From JBJGXI01 sp045635475 (lineage in GTDB: Bacteria > Bacillota > Bacilli > Bacillales > Amphibacillaceae), in the NCBI RefSeq assembly GCF_045635475.1, contig NZ_JBJGXI010000022.1, forward strand, positions 1-64,000: a DNA stretch of 64,000 nucleotides, given 5' to 3'. Numbering within the stretch: position 1 is the stretch's first letter; every line of letters begins with the position of its first letter. This document shows, in pieces, positions 17,101-26,833 of this stretch. The notes beneath the pieces were generated by a model. It saw only the letters and a program-made list of their open reading frames with translations. It did not search any database and was not told the origin of the DNA. Both the position numbers and the translations under genes were made by a program.

Positions 17101-19977
17101 ATGGCTAACAAAGTAATAGCAGTTAAAGGGGCACGTGCCCACAATCTAAAAAACATTGATGTGGAAATCCCAAAAGATAAGCTCGTTGTACTAACAGGTT
17201 TATCTGGTTCAGGTAAATCATCTTTGGCCTTTGATACGATTTATGCAGAAGGCCAGCGACGTTATGTGGAATCTCTTTCTGCTTATGCGAGACAATTTCT
17301 TGGTCAAATGGATAAACCTGATGTTGACGCGATTGAGGGTCTATCACCGGCCATTTCCATCGATCAAAAAACGACGAGCAAAAACCCACGATCAACAGTA
17401 GGAACAGTTACAGAAGTGTATGACTATTTGCGTTTGTTGTTTGCGAGAATCGGGCGTCCAACTTGTCCGAAGCACGGTGTAGAAATTTCATCACAAACCG
17501 TCCAGCAGATGGTAGACAGAATCTTAGGTTATCCAGAAAAAACAAAACTACAAGTTTTGGCTCCTGTTATCTCCGGCAAAAAAGGGGAACATGTCAAAGT
17601 TTTAGAAAATTTAAAGCAAGAAGGGTATATTAGAATTCGGGTCGACGGAGAAATGCGTGAGGTATCCGAAGATATAGAACTTGAGAAAAATAAAAAGCAC
17701 TCGATCGAGGTAGTCATTGATCGAATCGTTGTGAAAGATAGTATTGCGACAAGACTAACAGATTCGTTGGAAACAGCATTACGTTTAGGTGAAGGAAAAG
17801 CAATTGTCGACGTTATCGGTGAAGAGGAGCTGTTATTTAGTGAACATCATGCTTGTCCGATTTGTGGATTTTCAATTGGCGAATTAGAGCCAAGATTGTT
17901 TTCCTTTAACAGTCCATATGGTGCATGCGGCAGGTGTGATGGATTAGGAACGCAATTAGAGGTGGATTTGGATTTAGTTATCCCAGATTGGAGCTTGTCA
18001 CTTAAAGATGGTGCAATAGCTGCATGGGAGCCTACGAGTTCCAATTATTATCCACAAATGCTCAAAAGTGTCTGTACGCATTATGGAATTGATCAGTCAA
18101 TCCCAATCCAAGAAATTCCTAAGGATCAGTTAGATAAAATTTTATACGGAAGTGGTAAGGAACGAATTTTCTTCCGTTATGAAAATGATTTCGGTGCAAT
18201 ACGGGAAAATGAAATTCTTTTTGAAGGCGTCGTAGCAAATATTGCACGTCGTTATAAAGAAACATCCTCTGATTTTATCCGTGAACAGATGGAAAAATAT
18301 ATGGCACAGAAGCATTGTCCAAAGTGTAAAGGATATAGGCTGAAGGAAGAAGCCTTATCGGTACTAATCAATGGTTTACACGTAGGGAAAGTAACCGAGA
18401 TGGCCGTCACAGACGCCAAACAACTATTCGCTTCCCTTACATTAACAGAGAAGGAAACGCAAATTGCCCGCATGATATTGAAAGAAATTGAAGATCGATT
18501 AACATTTCTAATCAATGTTGGATTAGATTATTTAACGTTATCCCGTGCGGCAGGAACTTTGTCTGGTGGGGAAGCACAACGCATTCGGTTAGCAACGCAA
18601 ATTGGTTCGGCCTTGACCGGCGTATTATATGTACTTGATGAGCCTTCCATAGGTTTACATCAGCGGGACAATGATCGCTTAATTTCCACGTTGCAACGGA
18701 TGCGAGATTTAGGCAACACCCTGATCGTTGTCGAGCATGATGAAGATACGATGTTAGCAGCTGATTGGTTAATTGATATTGGTCCTGGTGCAGGAGAACA
18801 CGGTGGGAAAATCGTAGCAAGCGGTACACCTAAAAGTGTTATGAAGGACAAAAAATCACTAACTGGAAAATACTTATCTGGAGAGAAATTTATCCCGCTT
18901 CCGAAACAGCGACGCCAAGCTGACGGCAGACAAATCGAAATCATTGGTGCAGAAGAAAACAATCTTAAAAAAGTTAGCGCCCAAATTCCAATTGGACTGT
19001 TTACAACGGTTACCGGTGTATCAGGCTCCGGAAAAAGCACGTTAATTAATGAAATTTTGCATAAGAGTTTATCTATGAAACTTCATCGTGGCAAACAAAA
19101 GCCAGGGAAACATAAGCGAATTAAAGGTGCAGACCATCTTGATAAGGTGATTGACATTGATCAATCACCAATTGGAAGAACACCTCGTTCTAATCCAGCA
19201 ACGTACACAGGTGTATTTGATGATATTCGTGATGTGTTTGCACAAACGAATGAAGCTAAAGTTAGAGGTTATAAGAAAGGCAGATTTAGTTTTAATGTCA
19301 AGGGTGGACGCTGTGAAGCTTGCCGTGGTGATGGTATCATTAAAATAGAGATGCACTTTTTACCGGATGTTTATGTCCCGTGTGAAGTATGTCATGGAAA
19401 ACGATATAACCGAGAAACGCTAGATATTAAATATAAAGGTAAAAATATTGCCGAAGTTTTAGAGATGACGATTGAAGAGTCGCTGGACTTTTTCGCTAAC
19501 ATTCCGAAGATTAGAAGGAAGCTGCAAACGATCTTTGATGTCGGACTGGGCTACGTACGTTTGGGTCAACCAGCAACGACGCTTTCTGGTGGGGAAGCAC
19601 AACGTGTGAAATTGGCAAGCGAACTGCATCGCAGGTCGAATGGCAAAACGCTTTACATCCTTGACGAACCGACGACCGGCTTGCATGTTGACGATATAGC
19701 CAGACTTTTAGTCGTCCTCCAACGTCTTGTAGAAAACGGCGATACGGTGTTAATTATTGAGCACAATCTTGATGTGATTAAAGCGGCTGATCATATTATT
19801 GACCTCGGACCAGAGGGTGGAGATAAAGGTGGGCAGATCATTGCTTCTGGTACGCCAGAAGAGGTTGCCGAACAAACGCAGTCTTATACAGGATTTTATT
19901 TGAAACCAATCTTAGAAAGAGATCGTACTCGTATGAAGACATTGATAGAAGAGAAAGAAAAAGTTGCGCAGCAATAA
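17101..19977 (+). CDS. uvrA: Excinuclease ABC subunit A
   Basis: The DNA-damage sensor ATPase that loads UvrB. The 958 residues have the duplicated ABC layout: first Walker A GLSGSGKSSL near residue 33, second GVSGSGKSTL near residue 640, two LSGGEAQR signatures, and the zinc modules CPICGFSIGELEP...CGRC and CEACRGDG...CEVCHGKRY. The length equals B. subtilis UvrA (957). Cotranscribed with uvrB at 6-bp spacing. No strong terminator follows. Confidence 0.98.
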   Translation: MANKVIAVKGARAHNLKNIDVEIPKDKLVVLTGLSGSGKSSLAFDTIYAEGQRRYVESLSAYARQFLGQMDKPDVDAIEGLSPAISIDQKTTSKNPRSTVGTVTEVYDYLRLLFARIGRPTCPKHGVEISSQTVQQMVDRILGYPEKTKLQVLAPVISGKKGEHVKVLENLKQEGYIRIRVDGEMREVSEDIELEKNKKHSIEVVIDRIVVKDSIATRLTDSLETALRLGEGKAIVDVIGEEELLFSEHHACPICGFSIGELEPRLFSFNSPYGACGRCDGLGTQLEVDLDLVIPDWSLSLKDGAIAAWEPTSSNYYPQMLKSVCTHYGIDQSIPIQEIPKDQLDKILYGSGKERIFFRYENDFGAIRENEILFEGVVANIARRYKETSSDFIREQMEKYMAQKHCPKCKGYRLKEEALSVLINGLHVGKVTEMAVTDAKQLFASLTLTEKETQIARMILKEIEDRLTFLINVGLDYLTLSRAAGTLSGGEAQRIRLATQIGSALTGVLYVLDEPSIGLHQRDNDRLISTLQRMRDLGNTLIVVEHDEDTMLAADWLIDIGPGAGEHGGKIVASGTPKSVMKDKKSLTGKYLSGEKFIPLPKQRRQADGRQIEIIGAEENNLKKVSAQIPIGLFTTVTGVSGSGKSTLINEILHKSLSMKLHRGKQKPGKHKRIKGADHLDKVIDIDQSPIGRTPRSNPATYTGVFDDIRDVFAQTNEAKVRGYKKGRFSFNVKGGRCEACRGDGIIKIEMHFLPDVYVPCEVCHGKRYNRETLDIKYKGKNIAEVLEMTIEESLDFFANIPKIRRKLQTIFDVGLGYVRLGQPATTLSGGEAQRVKLASELHRRSNGKTLYILDEPTTGLHVDDIARLLVVLQRLVENGDTVLIIEHNLDVIKAADHIIDLGPEGGDKGGQIIASGTPEEVAEQTQSYTGFYLKPILERDRTRMKTLIEEKEKVAQQ

Positions 19978-20032
19978 ATGCACATAAGGCTTTAAATTTA
20001 GTTTTTCTAAATTGTTTATCCTTTGACGCTTT

Positions 20033-20060
20033 TATTGAATTTGAGTAAGGTAAACATAAT
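20033..20060 (+). promoter_or_regulatory. Probable sigma-A promoter for yojF-bshB2
   Basis: TTGACG at 20033-20038 and CATAAT at 20055-20060, 16-nt spacer, 27 bp upstream of the yojF start codon. Confidence 0.6.
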
Positions 20061-20086
20061 AGCATGAAAGAAGGGGGGATTGTGTA

Positions 20087-20440
20087 ATGGAAACAATAAG
20101 TATTAATACCGTACAATCTGAATTAGATCTTTTACAGGATAAAGAGGTATATATACACTTAGAAACGACAAATGGCGCATATGCTAGTCACAATGATGAG
20201 AAAGCATATAACGTTGGTGCCTTCATTCGTAATGCAAAAATTACGTATAATCATTCCAAAATTGTTGGTGAAGACAGTAGCTTTCGAATTGGATTAAAAC
20301 TTGCAATTGGATGGGTATATGCAGAAGGATTGTCCGTCTGGGAGAAGGACGGTCAGGGACGTCTTCTGATGGCGGGACACGATCGTGAAGGACGTCTCAT
20401 GGTAGCTTTACAGATCGGTGAAACGCCGTTTAATTATTAA
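20087..20440 (+). CDS. yojF: YojF-family protein (DUF1806)
   Basis: A soluble 117-residue protein of the DUF1806 family, with no signal peptide or membrane helix. In B. subtilis yojF precedes yojG (bshB2), and the same pair is present here with a 19-bp gap. The constant pairing suggests a role in bacillithiol metabolism, perhaps as a partner of the deacetylase, but no biochemical function is known to me. AAGGGGGGAT lies before the ATG. Confidence 0.88.
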   Translation: METISINTVQSELDLLQDKEVYIHLETTNGAYASHNDEKAYNVGAFIRNAKITYNHSKIVGEDSSFRIGLKLAIGWVYAEGLSVWEKDGQGRLLMAGHDREGRLMVALQIGETPFNY

Positions 20441-20459
20441 TGAGGGAGAAGTGAATCTA

Positions 20460-21116
20460 GTGGAAAAACACGTAGTAGTTATTTATCCCCATCCTGATGA
20501 CGAGGCATTTGGAGCTTCAGGAACAATTGCCAAATTTAGAAAAGATGGTGTACCGGTTACGTATTTATGTGGAACTCTGGGTGAAATGGGAAGAAATATG
20601 GGAAATCCAACATTTGCGAACCGTGAAACGTTACCCGAGATTAGAAAACAAGAATTGCTAGAAGCATGCAAGGTGTTAGATATAGATTTACAAATGCTCG
20701 GATATCGAGATAAAACGTTAGAATTTGAATCAAGAGATGAAGTAGCTACACGACTAAAGGGTATTCTTGAAGAAATTAAACCAAGCTTAGTAATTACGCA
20801 TTATCCAGGATATGCAGTACATCCTGACCATAATGCTTTTGGAGCGGCTGCGATTGAAGCGGTAAGACGCATCGATGCTGATAAGAGGCCAGAACTGTGG
20901 GCACAAGCTTTTAGCCGTGACCACCTTGAAAATTTAGGGGATCCTGATGTGATTGTTGACATTTCAGAGGTGTTTAAGAACAAGATGGAAGCAATCTTAG
21001 CTCACAAATCACAAGCACAAGGTGTGTTAGGTGGGATGAGCACTGAACAATTAGATTTAGAGGCAATTGCAAAAGAAAGATTAGGTGACGAACGGTTCTA
21101 TACGTGGAAGTTTTAA
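20460..21116 (+). CDS. bshB2: Bacillithiol biosynthesis deacetylase BshB2
   Basis: A PIG-L/LmbE-type zinc deacetylase of 218 residues that removes acetate from GlcNAc-malate during bacillithiol synthesis, or from S-conjugates. The zinc site is seen as PHPDDEAFG near the N-terminus plus the distal HPDH (in YAVHPDHNAFG). The segment CGTLGEMGRNMGNPTFANRETLP is typical of the BshB2 (YojG) branch. The start is taken as GTG 20460, giving VEKHVVVIYPHPDDE; GAGGGAG at 20442-20447 is 12 nt upstream. GTG 20451 in the same frame is possible but is too close to the ribosome binding site. Confidence 0.9.
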   Translation: MEKHVVVIYPHPDDEAFGASGTIAKFRKDGVPVTYLCGTLGEMGRNMGNPTFANRETLPEIRKQELLEACKVLDIDLQMLGYRDKTLEFESRDEVATRLKGILEEIKPSLVITHYPGYAVHPDHNAFGAAAIEAVRRIDADKRPELWAQAFSRDHLENLGDPDVIVDISEVFKNKMEAILAHKSQAQGVLGGMSTEQLDLEAIAKERLGDERFYTWKF

Positions 21117-21182
21117 CAGAAGTTGTGTGAAACGATTAAGAAATATCATGTAAGCATTCCACAATAGTGAGGATGAGATTGA

Positions 21183-22280
21183 ATGAATGATGAGCGAAAA
21201 AAAGTATTAAAAATGATAGAAGAAGGTTTAATAAGTTCAGAGGAAGCGGAAGAGCTGTTAGACTCATTGGAAAAAGCGAAACAAGCTGATGAGCAGGCTA
21301 CCACTTTGTCAAAGCAGGTCAATTGGGATGAACAATCCAATCAAAAGCAAAAATCTACCTCCACAGGAAAGAAAGCAAGCATTCTCCAATTTGTCGAGGA
21401 AGCTTTTCACAAAATAAAGCATGCAGATTTAGATTTTAATTTTGGTACGTATTTTGATGTTTCCCATATTTTTCATCATGATGCCGCTCACTTAAAAGAC
21501 GTTGACATTGATGTTTCAAATGGTAATGTAGACATTCAACCATGGTCAGAACAGGATATTAGAATTACGTGCAAAGCGAAAGTGTATCAGGTTGAGAATC
21601 AAGACGAAGCTCGTCGAACATTTCTTGAAGGCTCAGAGTTAAAAATCGATGGTGGGGTTATGCGGTTTTATATACCATCAAAGCAAATCAAAACGAATAT
21701 TACTATTCATGTGCCTAGACAACAGTATGCTAAAGTTAGCGTTCGCTTGTTCAATGGTGCTGTAGATGTAAAAGAGTTAGAAATAAAACAGCTACAAACA
21801 CAGACTAAAAATGGTGCGTTAAACGTTGAAAAAGTAATTGGTGACAAGTTGGAATTAGAGACAACTAGTGGTTCAATAAAAGTGAAGCAAGCACAGTGTC
21901 AAACACTGGAAGCCGAAACGATTAACGGTTCGGTCAAGCTGAATGGTGCATTTGAAAAGGTTGATGCCCAAACTGTCAGTGGCAGTATCCATTGTGATTG
22001 GCATGGAAATAATGCTCGAACCGCGTTTATTAAAACAACAACAGGTAGCATTCGGTTAACCGTTCCTCAAAGCTTGGAAGTTGACGGACAGTTAAAAACA
22101 AACATCGGCTCCATTCAATGCGACATAAACAACTATCACGTAATAGAAGAGAAAAAAGAAATGCTGCAAAGACAATTGCATTTCACAACATACAATGCCA
22201 AGGAAGATGTATTGTTTATGGAAGCAGAAGCAAAGACTGGATCGATTTGGGTCCGTGCTAAGGAGGATTTTGATGCTTAA
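21183..22280 (+). CDS. yvlB: DUF4097 beta-helix protein YvlB-like
   Basis: A 365-residue protein. Residues 3-32 form a helical SHOCT-like module (KKVLKMIEEGLISSEEAEELLDSLE) and residues about 110-360 are repeated short beta strands with the ETxSGSIxV pattern of DUF4097 (for example TTSGSIKVKQA, TINGSVKLNG, TVSGSIHCD, TTTGSIRLTV). There is no signal peptide. The pair with yvlD is the B. subtilis yvlABCD arrangement, a sigma-W envelope-stress operon. A TGAAAC at 21128-21133 with TGTA 15 nt later is close to the sigma-W pattern (TGAAAC-N16-CGTA) but imperfect. The stop overlaps yvlD. Confidence 0.86.
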   Translation: MNDERKKVLKMIEEGLISSEEAEELLDSLEKAKQADEQATTLSKQVNWDEQSNQKQKSTSTGKKASILQFVEEAFHKIKHADLDFNFGTYFDVSHIFHHDAAHLKDVDIDVSNGNVDIQPWSEQDIRITCKAKVYQVENQDEARRTFLEGSELKIDGGVMRFYIPSKQIKTNITIHVPRQQYAKVSVRLFNGAVDVKELEIKQLQTQTKNGALNVEKVIGDKLELETTSGSIKVKQAQCQTLEAETINGSVKLNGAFEKVDAQTVSGSIHCDWHGNNARTAFIKTTTGSIRLTVPQSLEVDGQLKTNIGSIQCDINNYHVIEEKKEMLQRQLHFTTYNAKEDVLFMEAEAKTGSIWVRAKEDFDA

Positions 22281-22632
22281 AAAATGGCTTCTATCCTTAC
22301 TTTTTAATGCTGTGGCACTTGTTGTTGTGGCCCAGCTGTTTGATTCATTTATTGTAGAAGGTTTCGGAACCGCACTACTCGCAAGCTTGATTTTATCAAT
22401 TCTTAATACAATCGTACGACCAATTCTAGTTGTATTGACGTTGCCAATTACGATTATATCTTTAGGCCTATTTTTATTTGTTATTAATGCTTTAACATTA
22501 ATGATTACACAATCCTTAATCGGAACTGCATTTGAAATAAATGGGTTTGGAACTGCCTTTGTTGCTGCGATCATTCTTTCACTGATAAACTTAATACTAA
22601 ATCGTCTTTTTAAAGATTCGTTAAAAGACTAA
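22273..22632 (+). CDS. yvlD: Phage-holin-family-4 membrane protein YvlD
   Basis: 119 residues, four hydrophobic helices covering almost the whole chain, of the Mycobact/phage holin superfamily IV (DUF360) type. The motif LNTIVRPILVVLTLPITIISLGLFLFVINALTL is characteristic. The start ATG 22273 has a perfect AGGAGG at 22261-22266 and overlaps the yvlB stop by 8 nt, so the genes are coupled. The family is linked to envelope-stress regulons; its molecular role is unclear. Confidence 0.9.
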   Translation: MLKKWLLSLLFNAVALVVVAQLFDSFIVEGFGTALLASLILSILNTIVRPILVVLTLPITIISLGLFLFVINALTLMITQSLIGTAFEINGFGTAFVAAIILSLINLILNRLFKDSLKD

Positions 22633-22642
22633 TGTACAATGG

Positions 22643-22675
22643 AAACGCAGGTCATAAGCACCTGCGTTTTGTTGT
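22643..22675 (+). terminator. yvlBD terminator
   Basis: AAACGCAGGT pairs with ACCTGCGTTTT around a 7-nt loop, followed by GTTGTT. Confidence 0.9.
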
Positions 22676-22864
22676 TCATAGTAAGTACTGCATTTTTTCT
22701 AAGTCAAGCGGCTAGCTTATCACTTCTACATAGAATAAAATTACTACAATGCACTCGATAACCGTAAGTTTTACGTAGAAATGTGGATAGTAATGTAATG
22801 GAAGAAAAAAAATGCTACAATAAGAGCGATGGTTTGACTGTAAGGCAAGATGGAGGGATTAAAT

Positions 22865-23809
22865 ATGGTTAAAGTACGAACACAGGATTTGTTGGATGAA
22901 TACAAATTAGAAATTGTTGCAGGGCATGATGGTGTTCACCGTGAAATATTTATGAGTGAAATATCACGTCCTGGAATCGAAATGACAGGGTATTTCAAAT
23001 ATTACCCGAAAGATAGACTGCAGTTGTTAGGCAAGACGGAGCTTTCTTACTATTCCGATTTGAAGCCTGAGGAAAGACGTGATCGAGCAACAAGACTATG
23101 CACGGATATAACACCAGGGATTGTGATTACACGTGGGCTCGATATACCAGAAGAACTGATCGAGGCTGCTACTAATTCAGGTGTGCCGTTAATGCGGTCT
23201 CCGTATAAAACAACGCGAGTAATTAGTCGTCTAACTAATTTTCTAGAAGCCAAATTCGCTCCTTTTACAGCATTACATGGGGTTTTAGTCGATGTTTACG
23301 GGATTGGTGTACTAATTACGGGACAAAGTGGCGTTGGTAAAAGTGAGACGGCTCTAGAATTAGTAAAACGTGGCCATAGACTTGTCGCTGATGATAGTGT
23401 TGAAATTAGACAAGAAGACTACGATACATTAGTTGGTAATGCTCCACCTTTAATCAAACATTTATTGGAAATTAGAGGACTAGGTATTATTAATGTGATG
23501 ACATTATTTGGTGCTGGGTCTGTTCGTTCTTATAAAAAAATATCGTTTATCATTCAATTAGAACTTTGGGATCAAAAGAAGCAGTATGATCGCTTAGGAT
23601 TAGAAGAAGAAACGCTGAAAATTATCGACGTAGATGTTCCGAAAGCAGTGATCCCTGTTAGACCGGGACGAAATTTAGCAGTTATTATTGAAGTTGCCGC
23701 CGTTAATTTCCGATTAAAGCGGATGGGGGTTAATGCAGCAGAAGAGTTTTCAGAACGATTAACAAACATGATACAACAAGAAAAAAGCGACGTTGATTTA
23801 GATATATAA
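22865..23809 (+). CDS. hprK: HPr kinase/phosphorylase
   Basis: A bifunctional enzyme that phosphorylates and dephosphorylates Ser46 of HPr and Crh, setting carbon catabolite repression through CcpA. The 314 residues have the N-terminal HPr(Ser) kinase domain, Walker A GQSGVGKSE (about 154-162) and the signature EIRGLGIINVMTLFGAG. The ATG at 22865 is preferred to ATG 22850 because GGAGGG at 22853-22858 sits between them with 6-nt spacing. The target Crh is encoded 11 kb downstream. lgt follows 17 bp later. Confidence 0.97.
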   Translation: MVKVRTQDLLDEYKLEIVAGHDGVHREIFMSEISRPGIEMTGYFKYYPKDRLQLLGKTELSYYSDLKPEERRDRATRLCTDITPGIVITRGLDIPEELIEAATNSGVPLMRSPYKTTRVISRLTNFLEAKFAPFTALHGVLVDVYGIGVLITGQSGVGKSETALELVKRGHRLVADDSVEIRQEDYDTLVGNAPPLIKHLLEIRGLGIINVMTLFGAGSVRSYKKISFIIQLELWDQKKQYDRLGLEEETLKIIDVDVPKAVIPVRPGRNLAVIIEVAAVNFRLKRMGVNAAEEFSERLTNMIQQEKSDVDLDI

Positions 23810-23826
23810 TTGGGGAGGAAAGAATT

Positions 23827-24654
23827 GTGACATGTAGTGAACCAGCTTTAAATAATGTATTTTTACATTTAGGATTTTTCACCGTATATTGGTATGGAGT
23901 TATAATCGCTACCGGTGCATTTCTTGGATTATGGCTTGCTACTCGAGAGTCTGATCGACTCGGATTAAAAAAAGATCTATTTGTAGATTTAATTGTATTT
24001 GCAATTCCAATCGCGATCATCTCTGCCCGAATTTACTATGTAGTCTTTGAATGGGAAAACTATGTGGGCGGACCATGGTGGGACGTATTTGCAATTTGGG
24101 AAGGCGGAATTGCAATCCATGGGGCACTAATCGGGTCTGTAATTACAGCAATTATCTTTGCTCGCGTGCGAAAAGTATCTTTCTGGCAGCTTGCTGATAT
24201 TGCAGCACCAAGTCTTATTCTTGGACAAGCAATCGGTCGTTGGGGAAACTTTATGAACCAAGAAGCACACGGACGCGCTGTTTCGGAAGCTTATTATAAT
24301 AACTTTATGCAATACTTACCTGACTTTATAACGAATCAAATGTGTATCGGGGGAACGATGTATCATCCAACATTTTTATATGAATCATTTTGGAATATTC
24401 TCGTACTAATATTCTTACTCGTATTAAGAAGGTACAATCCTAGACGTGGTGTTGTGTTCTTAAGCTATGCGATCGCATATTCTATCGGTAGATATTTTAT
24501 TGAAGGCATGCGTACAGATAGTTTGTACATTGTTGGAGAACTACGGACTGCACAAGTGATATCTATTGTACTAGTTGTTGGATGTATCGGTTTAATGATT
24601 TATCGTAAAGTGTCTGGACTGGCAGACAAACATTACGACGGCAAAAAAGTATAA
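23827..24654 (+). CDS. lgt: Prolipoprotein diacylglyceryl transferase
   Basis: A polytopic membrane enzyme that moves diacylglycerol from phosphatidylglycerol to the lipobox Cys of prolipoproteins. The 275 residues have about seven helices and the Lgt signature GRWGNFMNQEAHG with the preceding AIHGALIG loop, both needed for activity. The start is GTG 23827 behind GGGGAGGAAAG. Order hprK-lgt-yvoD-ppaX-yvoF equals B. subtilis. The SsuA-type lipoprotein at 42.9 kb would be a substrate. Confidence 0.96.
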   Translation: MTCSEPALNNVFLHLGFFTVYWYGVIIATGAFLGLWLATRESDRLGLKKDLFVDLIVFAIPIAIISARIYYVVFEWENYVGGPWWDVFAIWEGGIAIHGALIGSVITAIIFARVRKVSFWQLADIAAPSLILGQAIGRWGNFMNQEAHGRAVSEAYYNNFMQYLPDFITNQMCIGGTMYHPTFLYESFWNILVLIFLLVLRRYNPRRGVVFLSYAIAYSIGRYFIEGMRTDSLYIVGELRTAQVISIVLVVGCIGLMIYRKVSGLADKHYDGKKV

Positions 24655-24669
24655 ACGGGGGAAACGCTC

Positions 24670-25623
24670 TTGATAGATATTTTGCAGCGCGGTTTTAAAC
24701 AAGGTGCTAAATTAACTTGGACATTAGGTAAGGTAATATTCCCTGTTACATTAATCGTAACAATATTACAATACACGTTTTTGCTTCCATGGTTAATTGA
24801 TGTGCTAACTCCTTTTATGAATTTGTTTGGTCTATCGGGAGAAGCAGCAGTGCCCTTAGTCATCGGTAATCTACTGAATTTATATGCTGGGATTGCAGCG
24901 ATTGTATCCTTCGACTTTACCGTAAAAGAAGTTTTTATTATGGCAATTATGTTGTCCTTTTCACATAACTTAATTATTGAATCATCGATCGCATCAAGAG
25001 TTGGCATTCGCTGGTGGATTGTTGTCGGTGTGCGGGTTGCACTTGCCGTGGTCGCCGCAGTAGTTATTAACCTGTTTTGGAAAGGCGGAAGTGAACTTGC
25101 CCAATATGGATTAATCTCTAAAACGGCAACACCGGAGAACTGGATGGAAATCGCCGGCCAAGGACTGCAGACTGCCTTTATGGGTATAGTCCAGCTTGCG
25201 TTAATTGTTATCCCACTGATGATATTTATGCAGTACTTCCGTGAATTAGGTTGGATGCAAAAACTTTCTGATTGGTTTGCACCATTTACTAATTTCTTAG
25301 GTATGCAAAGAAATGCATCCATGACATTGGTTGCCGGATTAACGATTGGTCTTGCTTATGGAGCTGGGATGATGATTCAAGCCGTTGAAAAAGATGGTGT
25401 ATCAAAACGAGACATGCTATTGTCGTTAATTTTTCTAGTATCTTGCCATGCGGTGGTAGAGGATACACTCGTATTTATTCCACTTGGCATTCCGGTCTGG
25501 CCGTTACTCGTGATTAGGTTAATCACAGCAATACTTTTAACAGCAATCATTTCGCATATTTGGAATCAAGCGTCAAAGCAGAGAAAGGAGCAACTACATG
25601 AGCATTCGTACGATTCTATTTGA
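24670..25623 (+). CDS. yvoD: Nucleoside-recognition (Gate) domain membrane protein YvoD-like
   Basis: A 317-residue membrane protein with two copies of the Gate/nucleoside-recognition domain (about 10-140 and 165-300) and eight or so hydrophobic helices. The motif VVLGNLLNLYAG-like VIGNLLNLYAGIAAIVSF and the second-half FLVSCHAVVEDTLVF resemble SpoIIM/YvoD-type proteins. The start TTG 24670 follows CGGGGGA. The 3' end overlaps ppaX by 26 nt. The transported compound is not known. Confidence 0.85.
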   Translation: MIDILQRGFKQGAKLTWTLGKVIFPVTLIVTILQYTFLLPWLIDVLTPFMNLFGLSGEAAVPLVIGNLLNLYAGIAAIVSFDFTVKEVFIMAIMLSFSHNLIIESSIASRVGIRWWIVVGVRVALAVVAAVVINLFWKGGSELAQYGLISKTATPENWMEIAGQGLQTAFMGIVQLALIVIPLMIFMQYFRELGWMQKLSDWFAPFTNFLGMQRNASMTLVAGLTIGLAYGAGMMIQAVEKDGVSKRDMLLSLIFLVSCHAVVEDTLVFIPLGIPVWPLLVIRLITAILLTAIISHIWNQASKQRKEQLHEHSYDSI

Positions 25624-26236
25624 TCTAGATGGAACCTTAATTGACACGAACGAATTAATCATTGCATCATTTACCCACACATTACAGATGCATGCGGATC
25701 GGGTATATGATCGTAAAGAGATACTTGAATTTATAGGTCCACCATTAGTGGATAGCTTTAAACTGGTCGATCCGCTTCAAGTGGAGACGATGGTAAATAC
25801 GTACCGGGAGCATAATCTGGCCAATCATGACAGTTATGTTCTCGCCTATCCCACTGTAGTGGACACGTTAACCAAGTTAAAGCAAGCAGGATTTCAACTT
25901 GGTATTGTAACTACAAAGGTCAAATCAACGGCACTTCGAGGCATGAAGCTCACGGGAATTGAAGATATGTTTGAAACAATCATCGGATTAGAAGACGTCA
26001 CACATGCTAAGCCTCACCCAGAGCCAATCATGAAAGCACTTAAGCAATTAGATGCACAAGCATCAACGACGTTAATGGTAGGTGACAACTATCATGATAT
26101 CGAGGCTGGAAAAAATGCTGGAACGAAAACAGCAGGTGTCGCATGGTCGATTAAAGGAAAGGCAACACTGGAAAAATATAAGCCGGATTATATGCTAGAG
26201 CAAATGAGTGATTTGATAGAAATTCTAGGAGTGTAA
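25598..26236 (+). CDS. ppaX: Pyrophosphatase PpaX
   Basis: An HAD-superfamily phosphatase that hydrolyses the pyrophosphate made when HprK dephosphorylates P-Ser-HPr, hence its conserved linkage to hprK. The 212 residues begin with the HAD nucleophile motif FDLDGTLIDT (Asp9/Asp11). Motif II lies in GIVTTK, and motif III/IV in KPHPEP and MVGDNYHDIEAGKNAG. AAAGGAG precedes ATG 25598, which overlaps the yvoD end. Confidence 0.93.
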   Translation: MSIRTILFDLDGTLIDTNELIIASFTHTLQMHADRVYDRKEILEFIGPPLVDSFKLVDPLQVETMVNTYREHNLANHDSYVLAYPTVVDTLTKLKQAGFQLGIVTTKVKSTALRGMKLTGIEDMFETIIGLEDVTHAKPHPEPIMKALKQLDAQASTTLMVGDNYHDIEAGKNAGTKTAGVAWSIKGKATLEKYKPDYMLEQMSDLIEILGV

Positions 26237-26240
26237 CGTG

Positions 26241-26777
26241 ATGCGTAACACAAAAAGATATCGAGCAACAGAAGCTAATTCTTTATGGCAAGTGTATAAA
26301 ACGGTACCCTTCTTAAAAGTGGTTAAAAATTTTATCGTTATTCAAATCGCCAGATACACACCATTTCTCGGTATGAAAAATTGGCTGTATCGTACATTTT
26401 TACAGATGAAAGTTGGCGATCAGACAGCATTTGCCCTAATGGTCATGCTTGATGTTATGTTTCCGGAAAAAATATCTGTTGGTAGAAACACAGTAATTGG
26501 ATATAATACAACGATATTGGCACATGAATATATGATTAAAGAATATCGTTTGGGAAACGTTACAATTGGGGAAGAAGTAATGATTGGTGCAAATAGCACG
26601 ATCCTACCAGGTGTTACGATTGGAGATAAAGCTATCGTGTCTGCCGGGACATTAGTGCATAAGGATGTGCCTGCAGGGACTTTTGTAGGTGGCAATCCGA
26701 TGCGAATTATTTATACGAAAGAAGAAATGGACGAACGTAATTTAACGGATGATTTTTTCAATGATAAGGATGTGTAA
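26241..26777 (+). CDS. yvoF: Hexapeptide-repeat acetyltransferase YvoF-like
   Basis: A 178-residue left-handed beta-helix transferase. Hexapeptide repeats run from about 75 to 160 (ISVGRNTVIGYNTTILAH, VTIGEEVMIGANSTILPG, VTIGDKAIVSAGTLVHKD), ending with the usual PAGTFVGGNPMRII. Acceptor substrate unknown. The gene starts 4 bp after ppaX; ATG 26241 and GTG 26238 are adjacent and AGGAG at 26227-26231 fits either. Same operon position as B. subtilis yvoF. Confidence 0.9.
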   Translation: MRNTKRYRATEANSLWQVYKTVPFLKVVKNFIVIQIARYTPFLGMKNWLYRTFLQMKVGDQTAFALMVMLDVMFPEKISVGRNTVIGYNTTILAHEYMIKEYRLGNVTIGEEVMIGANSTILPGVTIGDKAIVSAGTLVHKDVPAGTFVGGNPMRIIYTKEEMDERNLTDDFFNDKDV

Positions 26778-26833
26778 GACTATTTATAGTTCTTTTAATA
26801 GTAAGCTGCTTGTCGCTGATGGAGGTGACTCTT

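Noticed and set aside
24633..25322. 229-codon minus-strand open frame
   Set aside because: Antisense to the well-supported Gate-domain membrane protein gene; no ribosome binding site and composition of a shadow frame.
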